Assembly (NCBI GenBank): GCA_946412245.1
Contig: CAMKGM010000026.1
Span: 1-40,309, forward strand
Length of the DNA stretch: 40,309 nt
Direction of reading: 5' to 3'
From: an uncultured Bacteroidales bacterium
GTDB lineage: Bacteria > Bacteroidota > Bacteroidia > Bacteroidales > Muribaculaceae
The translations under genes were made by a program, and so were the position numbers. This document shows positions 8,328 through 16,672 of the stretch, piece by piece. The notes under the pieces are model-generated. The model was not told the origin of the DNA, searched no databases, and was given only the letters and a program-made list of their open reading frames with translations. Position 1 is the stretch's first letter. Every line of letters starts with the position of its first letter.

Positions 8328-11300
8328 ATGAAATTTAAACTACTTCTCCTATCGTTGCTATTGCCACTTGCAGCCATAGCGCAGATTAAAATCCAAGGAA
8401 CAGTAACAGCCGCGGCCGATGGCGAGCCTCTGATAGGCGTCACTGTTAAAATTGCCGGAACCAACATCTTGACAGTTACCGACATTGACGGCAACTATTC
8501 AATTGATGCTAAAAGTTCCGGTGAATTGGAATTCTCTTATATAGGATGTCGCACACGCGTGATACCTTTTAATTCTTCTACTACAATTAACGCCACACTC
8601 GATGACGATGTTAACCAACTTGATGAAGTGGTGGTGATTGGTTACGGCTCCATGAAGAAAAGCGACCTTACAGGTTCAGTGGCATCTATTAGTGCCGAGA
8701 ACCTCAAGAAGACTCCTGCCGCTAATGTCGACCAAGCTCTGCAAGGTCGTGCCGCGGGTGTGACGGTAAATGCCAGTTCCGGTCAGCCCGGACAAGCCGC
8801 TGAAGTGCGAATTCGCGGTATCGGCACAGTTAACAATTCAGCGCCAATCTATGTTGTTGACGGTGTTATTACCGACAATATTTCGTTCTTGAGCCCTAAC
8901 GATATTGAGTCAACCGAGATTTTGAAAGACGCATCGGCAACCGCCATCTATGGTAGCCGAGGTGCCAATGGTGTGGTGCTTATCACTACTAAGAAGGGCG
9001 AGAAGGGCACTACAACAGTATCATTTGATATGTATTACGGTTTCCAAAATCGTTGGAAAAAACTTGACCTTTTGAAGAAAGACGATTTTGTCAACACTTA
9101 TTTAGCTATCAATACAGCCAAGAGTGAACAAAACTATTATAATAAGAATGGTTTCAACGAGTGGCTGCAGCGTTACAAGATGGGTACTGATTACCACTTT
9201 GCAGTGGCACAGACCGAAAAGTATGCTAACGGCATCAACTATGCAGCTGTAGATACTGACTGGCAAGACGAGGTGTTCAAGTCAAATGCCACCATCCAGA
9301 ACTATCATGTGTCACTTGATGGTGGTACCGACAAGACCAATTATTCGTTCAGCGCCAGCTACTTCGACCAGCAAGGAACTATTATCGGTTCTGATTATAA
9401 CCGACTCACCTTGCGTGCTAACACCTCATTCCAGGTTAAACCTTGGTTGAAAGTTGGTGAGAATCTCTCCTATGTTTATAGTCAGGGACGTAATGCCATG
9501 AACAATAGTGCTGCTGCAGGTGCGTCGGTGATTTCGGCCGCGCTTGCCATGGCTCCTTGGGACATGCCTTATTATCCTGAAGGCGCTGTGAACTCCAAGG
9601 GGGCTGATATGAGTGGCAAGTATGCCGCACCATCAAACTTCAAGAACGCGGTGAATCCTTACAGCATGGTCTACACTTCACATCCCAAGGATCGCACCAG
9701 CCGTTGGATTGGTGATATTTATCTGGAATTCACTCCTCTCAAAGGCCTTTCTTACCGTACTGACGTAAGCTACGATGAGGTAAACCTCAAACATCGTCTC
9801 TTTAAAGATGCTCATGATGTTTCAGTCAAGGACATTCTTCAAAAGAACTTCCTGGAGCGCTCTCTGACTCACTACACCAATTTCACTTGGGAGAATATCT
9901 TGAATTATGTATTCGATATCAAGAAGATTCACAATTTCAACCTCATGGTTGGTCACACAACCGAAGAATACAATTATTACTCAATTGGTAATTCAGGATC
10001 AAACATTCTCAATCCCGACGAAAAGAACTGGTATTTGAACCAAACTACTGAAGATAATGAAAACAAAGCCGGCGATGGCGTTTCGCGCACACGTCGCTTG
10101 TCATTCCTGAGTCGTATTCACTATTCACTGCTCGACCGCTACATGCTTACCTTCAACTTCCGTGCCGACGGTTCCAACAAGTTCCCCGAGAACACTTGGG
10201 GTTATTTCCCCTCGCTTGCTGCTGCATGGCGCATCAGCGAAGAGCCTTGGATTAAGGACAAGGTGAATGGCCTTGATTACTTAAAACTTCGTCTCGGCTG
10301 GGGTCAGATTGGTAATGACAAGATAGGCAATGATGCGTTTAACCAAACTATTTTCACTACCGGTCCCACATTCGTTGGTTATCCTTTCAACGGCTCTATT
10401 GCTAATGGTGCCACTATACTCACCTATGTGAACCAAGGTGGCAAGTGGGAACGCACTGAGACTTGGAATGCCGGCATTGATGCCGCTTTCTGGAACGGAA
10501 AGTTGAGCCTCACTGTTGAGGGCTTCATTCGCAACACTAAAGATATGCTCTTGTGGGTGAAAGGTCCGGCATGGGTCGGTAACCGCTATGATGCACAAAG
10601 CAATGTAGGTACTGTGCGCAACACCGGTATTGAATTCACAATTGGGCATCGCAATCAGTTCGGAGATTTCAGCTATAGCATTGACGGCAACGTTTCATTC
10701 ATCAAAAACGAACTCACGGCACTCAATGGCGGTGCTCCCGTCTATGGCGACCGTGTGATAAGTGACGAGGGGCTGCCGCTGTTCACTTATTGGGGGTATA
10801 AATACAAAGGTGTGTATCAGTCTAAAGAACAAGCCGACGAATATCTTTGGGGCTATGCCAAGAATGGTGCCGCTAACCCCTATACTGCCGGTGATGCCAT
10901 CTATGAAGATATCAATGGCGATGGCATCATTAATGATAGCGACCAAACAAAACTGGGCAATAATTTCCCGAAAGTTACTTATGGCTTGAACTTGGGACTT
11001 GAATGGAAAGGCATCGATGTGCAGATGTTCTTCCAGGGTGTTGCCGGCAACAAAATTTACAATGCTTTGCGCGAACGCTTGGAAGGTAAAGGCACCGAGA
11101 GTGCACTGAGTCCGGTGATGCTTTCGGTATGGGACTATGACGAAGACGGTATTCGTGTTACCGACTATGCTAAGGCCGGTATTCCAAATGCCAAGAACTC
11201 AATTAACTACTTCAATAGCGACCGCTTTATTGAGAATGGCAGTTATTTGCGACTCAAAAACATCCAAATTGGCTACACGTTCCCCAAGCGACTGGTTTCC

Positions 11301-11459
11301 AAAATAAAACTCAAAAACTTGCGCATCTATGCTCAAATGAGCAATGTGTTCACCATTACTTCCTATAATGGATACGACCCGGAGGTCGCCGGCGGTGTTG
11401 ACTACGGAAACTATCCACAAGCACGCACGTTCCTGATGGGCGCTAATCTCACTTTCTAA
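8328..11459 (+). CDS. SusC/RagA-family TonB-dependent outer-membrane transporter
   Basis: The 1043-residue protein has a signal peptide (MKFKLLLLSLLLPLAAIAQ) and a carboxypeptidase-regulatory-like domain (about 21-95, GTVTAAADGEPLIGVTVKI). A TonB-box region follows (LDEVVVIGYGS, about 98-108), then a plug domain ending in VRIRGIGTVNNSAPIYVVDG. The remainder is a long beta-barrel closing with an aromatic residue (GANLTF). This is the usual length and order for SusC proteins that import oligosaccharides with a SusD lid. The next gene is susD, 29 bases downstream. The enzymes encoded after it point to beta-1,3-glucan oligosaccharides as cargo, which is inference from context. Confidence 0.97.
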   Translation: MKFKLLLLSLLLPLAAIAQIKIQGTVTAAADGEPLIGVTVKIAGTNILTVTDIDGNYSIDAKSSGELEFSYIGCRTRVIPFNSSTTINATLDDDVNQLDEVVVIGYGSMKKSDLTGSVASISAENLKKTPAANVDQALQGRAAGVTVNASSGQPGQAAEVRIRGIGTVNNSAPIYVVDGVITDNISFLSPNDIESTEILKDASATAIYGSRGANGVVLITTKKGEKGTTTVSFDMYYGFQNRWKKLDLLKKDDFVNTYLAINTAKSEQNYYNKNGFNEWLQRYKMGTDYHFAVAQTEKYANGINYAAVDTDWQDEVFKSNATIQNYHVSLDGGTDKTNYSFSASYFDQQGTIIGSDYNRLTLRANTSFQVKPWLKVGENLSYVYSQGRNAMNNSAAAGASVISAALAMAPWDMPYYPEGAVNSKGADMSGKYAAPSNFKNAVNPYSMVYTSHPKDRTSRWIGDIYLEFTPLKGLSYRTDVSYDEVNLKHRLFKDAHDVSVKDILQKNFLERSLTHYTNFTWENILNYVFDIKKIHNFNLMVGHTTEEYNYYSIGNSGSNILNPDEKNWYLNQTTEDNENKAGDGVSRTRRLSFLSRIHYSLLDRYMLTFNFRADGSNKFPENTWGYFPSLAAAWRISEEPWIKDKVNGLDYLKLRLGWGQIGNDKIGNDAFNQTIFTTGPTFVGYPFNGSIANGATILTYVNQGGKWERTETWNAGIDAAFWNGKLSLTVEGFIRNTKDMLLWVKGPAWVGNRYDAQSNVGTVRNTGIEFTIGHRNQFGDFSYSIDGNVSFIKNELTALNGGAPVYGDRVISDEGLPLFTYWGYKYKGVYQSKEQADEYLWGYAKNGAANPYTAGDAIYEDINGDGIINDSDQTKLGNNFPKVTYGLNLGLEWKGIDVQMFFQGVAGNKIYNALRERLEGKGTESALSPVMLSVWDYDEDGIRVTDYAKAGIPNAKNSINYFNSDRFIENGSYLRLKNIQIGYTFPKRLVSKIKLKNLRIYAQMSNVFTITSYNGYDPEVAGGVDYGNYPQARTFLMGANLTF

Positions 11460-11488
11460 ATCTGTAATCCTCTTAATATTCATTAGAT

Positions 11489-13117
11489 ATGAAAAAGATT
11501 CAATATATTAAATGTGTTGCAATTGTGGTTACTGCCATTTCATTGACCTCGTGTCACGACTGGCTTACCGAGGACACTCCCGGCACCAATAACCGCAGCG
11601 AGTACTTCACATCTATCAATACTGCCGAGAATGTGGTGAATGCTGCTTATGTTCCTCTTGCATGGGAGTATGGTGGTACCTATTATTCAGAGTGGTACTT
11701 TGGCGACATCGTCAGCGACGATGCACTCAAGGGTGGTCAGAGCGTCACCGACGGCGGTGATGCCTATGATATGGAAAACTTCAAGACCAATACTAACAAC
11801 GAACTGGTGCTGGAGTTCTATCGTGCCCAATGGCAAGGTGTTGCAAGGTGCAACTTGGCACTTGAGGAGATTCCCAAAACACGCATCGACGAGTCTTCTG
11901 ACACTGAAGTGGCTCTTCGTTCACGCTACATGGGTGAAGCCCACTTCTTGAGGGCTTACTATTACTTCAGACTGTTACGCTTATTTGGTGGCATGCCGCT
12001 CATCGACTATGTTGTTGATAGCTCTAACAAGTGGGCACAAACTCGTGCTACTCGCGATGAAACCTTCCAGTTTATCATCGACGACCTGAAAATGGCCAAT
12101 GAACTTCTTGTTAAAAAAAGCACCATGAAGGCCGATGATCTGGGCCGTGCGACCAAGGGTGCCGCGCAAGCTATGCTTCTCAAGGTAAATCTCTACAGGG
12201 CAGGCTTCCTGGCTCAAGATGGCGATGCCCAAGGCGCTACCGAAGCTTATCGCCAAGCAAAGGCTTGGGGCGACTCGATTATTACCAGTGGTCAGTATAG
12301 TCTTGACGCAGAGTTCTTCACCAACTTCACTCTTGCCGGTGAAAATGATGCCGAGTCGGTATTCGAGATTCAGTATGTTGAGGATCCGACTTCGGATTAT
12401 GGCGAGGGCGAGGGCTTCTCGCGCGGTACATTCACACTCATTCTGCAGCGCTCGCGTTCTAATGCCTTTGGGCAAGCCGGTTGGGGTTTCGACAAGCCCA
12501 CTCAAAACCTTTATGACGAGTTTGAGCCTACCGACATTCGTCGCGACCTCACCATTCTTAACCCCACCGATGAGCAGATTGAGACTCCCGCTCAAGAAAT
12601 CTATCTTGGCGACCGTTACTTGAATCGCAAATATGCCATGTATACCGAAACCAATGGCAAGATTTATCATCTCACGCACGATTCTCGCGGACCTCTCAAC
12701 AACAAGCAGATTCGCTATGCCGACGTGCTCCTTATGTATGCTGAAGCTTGTTGTGAACTGGGCGAGATTGGTGCCGCCAAAGCCGCATTGAATCAGGTGC
12801 GAGCTCGCGTTGGACTTTCTTCTTTCCCTTACACCGCAATGATTCAAGGTGCCAATGTGACATTTGCCGACAATCAGAACGATTTGCGTCAGGCCATTCG
12901 TCACGAGCGCCGTGTTGAGTTGGCTATGGAAGCTCACCGCTGGTTCGACCTGTGCCGTTGGGGCATCGCCAAGGAGACGATGGACGCTTACATTGCTGGC
13001 GAAACCAGTGAGGCAAGAGCCGACTATGGCACTTTCCAAAAGGGCAAGCACGAGCTATTCCCAATCCCCTCGAAAGAGATTGACTTGACTGGCATTACTC
13101 AAAATCCTGGATATTAA
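11489..13117 (+). CDS. SusD/RagB-family surface lipoprotein
   Basis: The 542-residue product opens with a lipoprotein signal ending SLTSC (lipidated Cys near residue 22), followed by acidic residues (HDWLTEDTP) like surface-export signals of Bacteroidetes lipoproteins. SusD features include FLRAYYYFRLLRLFGGMPL and the C-terminal RQAIRHERRVELAMEAHRWFDLCRW segment, both hallmarks of RagB/SusD proteins. It should cap the SusC barrel and bind glycan at the cell surface. It is the only lipoprotein by signal sequence among the genes of this locus. Confidence 0.97.
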   Translation: MKKIQYIKCVAIVVTAISLTSCHDWLTEDTPGTNNRSEYFTSINTAENVVNAAYVPLAWEYGGTYYSEWYFGDIVSDDALKGGQSVTDGGDAYDMENFKTNTNNELVLEFYRAQWQGVARCNLALEEIPKTRIDESSDTEVALRSRYMGEAHFLRAYYYFRLLRLFGGMPLIDYVVDSSNKWAQTRATRDETFQFIIDDLKMANELLVKKSTMKADDLGRATKGAAQAMLLKVNLYRAGFLAQDGDAQGATEAYRQAKAWGDSIITSGQYSLDAEFFTNFTLAGENDAESVFEIQYVEDPTSDYGEGEGFSRGTFTLILQRSRSNAFGQAGWGFDKPTQNLYDEFEPTDIRRDLTILNPTDEQIETPAQEIYLGDRYLNRKYAMYTETNGKIYHLTHDSRGPLNNKQIRYADVLLMYAEACCELGEIGAAKAALNQVRARVGLSSFPYTAMIQGANVTFADNQNDLRQAIRHERRVELAMEAHRWFDLCRWGIAKETMDAYIAGETSEARADYGTFQKGKHELFPIPSKEIDLTGITQNPGY

Positions 13118-13157
13118 TGTTTTTCATATATTATTAACTATTTAAATTTTATCAAAA

Positions 13158-14060
13158 ATGAGAAAAATTACATTATTTGCTCTTGCTGCTGCGCTTTCAA
13201 TGAGTGTTTCAGCGCAAGACTTCATTACAAAGGCCCTTAACGACGATGGGGAACCCACCTTCGACTGGTCTAAAGCAAGTGGATTTGTACCCATTCTTGT
13301 TAGTGAATCGGTGAGTGAAGTATTAAACGCCGATCTCAAGATGGATATGCGTCCCAATGATACTAATGTCCATCTATGGGTTTGGAGTGAAACCTATGTT
13401 GGATGTGACGACAACGGTGGCATGAACTCGTTTGGTGAACTGGAAGATCACTTTGCCATGACCGTTTCTAATAAAGGTTGGTCTGGATTAGGCATTATCA
13501 AAGATGGTGATACCGACTTCAGCTTTATTGATGACACCTATGTGTTGCACTTCGGTATCAAAGGTCATCCCGTACAGTCACAGGCAATCGGCTTAGGCTC
13601 TATTGCCTTCGCTTTAGGTGAAACAGCAATCTATTCTGGTGATCCCCCAGTGCTCGTGAAGAACATCGGCACATGGCCCGACGATGGCGAGTGGTACTAT
13701 GTTGACCTTCCCATCAAGGATCTTAAGAAACTCGGTAACGAACTTTTCTCTTCGACACAGGGTGGTGCTACGGCTTATCACGACAATTTCTTCTGGCTTC
13801 TCAGTGGTGGTACTCAAGGCAACGAGGTTCATCTCGACAATGTGTTCCTGTACAAGGATAGCACACTCCAACCCTCATTGCAAAAGGGTGATGTGAACCG
13901 TGACGGCAGTGTGAATGTCAGTGATGTGACAGCCCTTATCAACATGATTCTCGGCTCTATCCAAAAAGACGAAGAAGTGGCTGATGTCAATGAAGATACT
14001 CAAGTAAATGTGAGTGATGTAACCGCTCTCATCAACATTATTCTTGGTTCTAACGCATAA
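13158..14060 (+). CDS. Exported putative glycan-binding protein with C-terminal dockerin-like doublet
   Basis: This 300-residue protein has a type I signal peptide (ending SVSAQ) and about 220 residues predicted from their pattern to be beta-sandwich (alternating hydrophobics, W-rich HLWVWSETYV, and EVHLDNVFLY near the end as in many CBM-like folds). It ends with two dockerin-like repeats (about 244-298: GDVNRDGSVNVSDVTALI and DVNEDTQVNVSDVTALI). I recognise no catalytic motif. It stands right after susD, where PULs usually encode a surface glycan-binding protein (SusE/F-like position). It lacks the lipobox those proteins normally have. The binding role is inferred; an enzyme of an unknown family is possible. 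Confidence 0.7.
   Translation: MRKITLFALAAALSMSVSAQDFITKALNDDGEPTFDWSKASGFVPILVSESVSEVLNADLKMDMRPNDTNVHLWVWSETYVGCDDNGGMNSFGELEDHFAMTVSNKGWSGLGIIKDGDTDFSFIDDTYVLHFGIKGHPVQSQAIGLGSIAFALGETAIYSGDPPVLVKNIGTWPDDGEWYYVDLPIKDLKKLGNELFSSTQGGATAYHDNFFWLLSGGTQGNEVHLDNVFLYKDSTLQPSLQKGDVNRDGSVNVSDVTALINMILGSIQKDEEVADVNEDTQVNVSDVTALINIILGSNA
13887..14055 (+). repeat. Dockerin-like repeat doublet (binding protein)
   Basis: Two 24-residue calcium-loop-like units, D-x-N-x-D-G-x-V-N-V-S-D then VTALINMIL, separated by a short linker. The second unit has Thr in place of the loop Gly. The DNA is closely similar to the doublets at 15030-15194 and 16497-16661. Confidence 0.8.
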
Positions 14061-14069
14061 TATTACTTA

Positions 14070-14105
14070 CATTGCGGGTGTTCCTATCGTGGGGCACCCG
14101 CAATG
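14070..14105 (+). promoter_or_regulatory. Strong stem-loop between two PUL genes
   Basis: An 11-bp perfect inverted repeat (14070-14080 with 14095-14105, CATTGCGGGTG) encloses 14 bases. No T-tract follows and the GH16 start is only 15 bases away. It could be an RNA processing or stability element, or a partial terminator that lowers enzyme expression relative to susCD. Confidence 0.6.
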
Positions 14106-14120
14106 ATAGTTTAACATTTC

Positions 14121-15197
14121 ATGACGAAGATTCTTTCTAATATTGTCCCGTTACTGCTTTTGTTCTGGATTTGTCCTCAAGCTCAAGCGCAATACACGCT
14201 TGTGTGGAACGATGAATTCAGCGGTACATCGCTTAATGAAGAAGCCTGGAACATTGAGGTCAATGGCGATGGCGGTGGTAACGCTGAATTGCAATACTAC
14301 ACCCGTGACAATGTGACCATTGAAATTGACCCTGCTTCAGGCGAAAGCTGCTTGGTTCTCACAGCCAAGAAGCAGAACTACAATGGCAAGAGTTTCACTT
14401 CGGGACGTCTGAATTCGGCCGACAAGGTCTATTTCACACGTGGCAAAATCGAAAGCCGCATCAAGTTGCCTCGCACTGCTAATGGTCTATGGCCGGCTTT
14501 TTGGATGCTTGGCAACGACTTTAAGGATGTCGGTTGGCCACGTTGTGGTGAAATTGACATTGTGGAGATGGGCAATGCCACCGGCATTAGCCGCGGCACT
14601 CAAGACCGTTTCTTCAATGGCGCGTGCCACTGGGGCTTCTATAAAAATGGTGCTTATCCCAACTATGCACGCAGCACCACCAACTCCTATAGTCTTCAAG
14701 ACGGACAATTCCACACTTTCACACTCGAGTGGGATGAGGAATATGTTACCATGTATCTTGATCGCGACAAGTATCCTGACGCTGAACCATACTACAAGAT
14801 GGGTGTCAGTGACATGAGCGGTGATTGGGGTACCGGATTCTACTTCCAGCACGATTTCTTCATTGTCTATGATCTTGCCATTGGCGGATACTTCACTGGC
14901 ATATTGTCCCCCGACGGTATTACTGCGCTCAATGATGGCGATGCCAAGATGTATATTGATTGGGTGCGTGTTTATCAGCTTGAAGATGATGTTAATGCCA
15001 TTGTACCTGAAGACTGGAAGTTTACTCCTTGCGATGTCAACAAAGATGGCGCAGTGAATGTGAGCGATGTGACAGCTCTTGTTAACATGATTTTGGGCAT
15101 CACCGGTGTGGACCGTCTCTATGCTGATGTCACAGGCGACGGTAATGTGAATGTCTCTGATGTCACATCGCTCATTAACTTTATTTTAAATCAATAA
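14121..15197 (+). CDS. GH16 endo-beta-1,3-glucanase (laminarinase-like) with dockerin-like doublet
   Basis: The 358-residue enzyme has a type I signal peptide (ending AQAQ) and a GH16 catalytic domain (about 25-290). The active-site motif GEIDIVE places the nucleophile at Glu144, Asp146 and the acid/base at Glu149; the ExDxxE spacing is that of laminarinases and lichenases. LWPAFWML before it is also typical of the family. Two dockerin-like repeats end the protein (about 304-358). It should cut beta-1,3-glucan or mixed-linkage glucan outside the cell. The lone Cys of the signal region (FWICPQ) does not fit a lipobox, so the enzyme is not obviously lipid-anchored. Confidence 0.93.
   Translation: MTKILSNIVPLLLLFWICPQAQAQYTLVWNDEFSGTSLNEEAWNIEVNGDGGGNAELQYYTRDNVTIEIDPASGESCLVLTAKKQNYNGKSFTSGRLNSADKVYFTRGKIESRIKLPRTANGLWPAFWMLGNDFKDVGWPRCGEIDIVEMGNATGISRGTQDRFFNGACHWGFYKNGAYPNYARSTTNSYSLQDGQFHTFTLEWDEEYVTMYLDRDKYPDAEPYYKMGVSDMSGDWGTGFYFQHDFFIVYDLAIGGYFTGILSPDGITALNDGDAKMYIDWVRVYQLEDDVNAIVPEDWKFTPCDVNKDGAVNVSDVTALVNMILGITGVDRLYADVTGDGNVNVSDVTSLINFILNQ
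15030..15194 (+). repeat. Dockerin-like repeat doublet (GH16)
   Basis: Units begin CDVNKDGAVNVSDVTALV and DVTGDGNVNVSDVTSLI. Both keep the Asp, Gly, Asn and Asp pattern of type I dockerin calcium loops. Confidence 0.85.
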
Positions 15198-15212
15198 TTA
15201 TTTCAGTTTATT

Positions 15213-16667
15213 ATGAGAAGATTATTCTTGTGTCTTTTAGTGTTTTCGGTTTTAGGCCTCGCTTTGGCGCAAATGCCCAAGAGCTATAAAAGAGGTGTTA
15301 GTGAGAACAGCTTCAATCATGTTGAGGAAATTGACGCTCTCGCACCCGGTGTGACTTGGACCTATAACTGGGGACCGAACCCGTCAAAGAATGTGGCACA
15401 CAAACTGCGACCCGGCGGGGATATGGAATTTGTTCCTATGATATGGAATGGCAATTTCAATGAATCCGCCATTCGAGATTCCCTTGAGAAATATCCCGGC
15501 ACAAAGTATCTTCTCGGTTTCAATGAGCCTAATTTTAAGAGCCAGGCTAACATGACTCCTTCACAGGCAGCTGAACTTTGGCCTGTGCTTGAAGGTATCG
15601 CGGCCGACTACAATTTAAAACTCGTTTCTCCGGCTCTTAATTTCCCCGACGACACAATCAACGACGGGCACATGTATCAACCTAAAGAATGGCTCAACGG
15701 CTTTATTGATGCCTATAAACAACAAAACAACGGCCGTGAACCGCAAATCGATTTCATTGCTCTTCACAGCTACATGAACAGTCCTATAGCTCTTAAGGGC
15801 TACATCAAAGATTTTGCCGACACTTATCACAAGAAAATTTGGCTCACTGAGTTCTGCTCTTGGGAGGGTAATGTCGATTCAATTTCACAACTTAACAGCA
15901 TGGTGCAAAAGGTGCAAAATCTTGAACAGGACACCATGGTTTACCGCTATGCTTGGTTTAAGGCCAAAGGAACTGCTTCAAATCCTTTCTACCGACTTCT
16001 CATTAATCAGAATCTGATTACTCACCAACCTGCTTGGGGCACTCTTTCGGGCCTGGGCAAGGTCTATGTTAATATATCATCATTCGATTCAACCTACTAC
16101 CACAGCATCGGCAAGCGCATCCCGGCAACAGAATATGTGAATTGTAATGGTATGATGCTTGAGACTAACACCGATGCTGCCAGCGAGTTCCCAATTCAAA
16201 TCTCGAATTTTGATTCCAACGTTTGGGCTGAATATCTTGTTGATGTTCCACAAGACGGCAATTACCGATTCACTTTTAGGCTCGCAAGTAAAGAATTCCT
16301 CTATAGCCCAAAATTCAGGATTTTTATTAATGGCAACATTTTAGGCGAAGCAGTATTTGACGCAACCGGAAGCACTGATACCTGGGCAAACTTCAGCACC
16401 ACAGTACCATTAACGGCCGGAAAACAACGCATTCGTGTTTTGAGTGCGCGCAGCACTGAATGCAAGGTTAATTGGTTAATGATTTCTTCGAATCGTGGCG
16501 ATGTCAATGATGACGGCCAAGTGAATGTGAGTGATGTGACTGTGCTTATTAATATGATTCTTGGCACTGTTGCCATGAATGATGCCGTCGCCGATGTCAA
16601 TGCCGACGGACAGGTGAATGTGAGCGATGTCACTGCGTTGATTAATATTATTTTAGGGGTAGCGTAA
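15213..16667 (+). CDS. GH128-family beta-1,3-glucanase with CBM6-like domain and dockerin-like doublet
   Basis: This 484-residue protein has a type I signal peptide (ending LALAQ). It has a GH128 (Glyco_hydro_cc) TIM-barrel domain, about 22-290. YLLGFNEPNF puts the likely acid/base at Glu105 and IWLTEFCSWEG the likely nucleophile at Glu213; ALAPGVTWTYNW at the start of the barrel is another family signature. Residues about 305-425 look like a CBM6-type beta-sandwich (WAEYLVDVPQDGNYRFTFRL, INGNILGEAVF). Two dockerin-like repeats follow (about 429-482). GH128 enzymes act on beta-1,3-glucans. It begins 15 bases after the GH16 stop, and a paralogue follows after 5 bases. Confidence 0.9.
   Translation: MRRLFLCLLVFSVLGLALAQMPKSYKRGVSENSFNHVEEIDALAPGVTWTYNWGPNPSKNVAHKLRPGGDMEFVPMIWNGNFNESAIRDSLEKYPGTKYLLGFNEPNFKSQANMTPSQAAELWPVLEGIAADYNLKLVSPALNFPDDTINDGHMYQPKEWLNGFIDAYKQQNNGREPQIDFIALHSYMNSPIALKGYIKDFADTYHKKIWLTEFCSWEGNVDSISQLNSMVQKVQNLEQDTMVYRYAWFKAKGTASNPFYRLLINQNLITHQPAWGTLSGLGKVYVNISSFDSTYYHSIGKRIPATEYVNCNGMMLETNTDAASEFPIQISNFDSNVWAEYLVDVPQDGNYRFTFRLASKEFLYSPKFRIFINGNILGEAVFDATGSTDTWANFSTTVPLTAGKQRIRVLSARSTECKVNWLMISSNRGDVNDDGQVNVSDVTVLINMILGTVAMNDAVADVNADGQVNVSDVTALINIILGVA
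16497..16661 (+). repeat. Dockerin-like repeat doublet (first GH128)
   Basis: Units GDVNDDGQVNVSDVTVLI and DVNADGQVNVSDVTALI, in the same arrangement as in the two other carriers of this locus. Confidence 0.85.
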
Positions 16668-16672
16668 TAAAG

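Noticed and set aside
11981-13051. Long minus-strand open frame (356 codons) opposite susD
   Set aside because: It is fully antisense to a clear SusD gene, with a composition explained by codon bias on the other strand and no domain.
14070-14105. Complete intrinsic terminator after the small binding protein gene
   Set aside because: The stem is strong but no T-run follows, and the GH16 gene continues the operon at once.
13887-16661. A cellulosome
   Set aside because: Dockerin-like doublets alone do not show one; no cohesin or scaffoldin is encoded in this window, and such repeats are common in Bacteroidales proteins.
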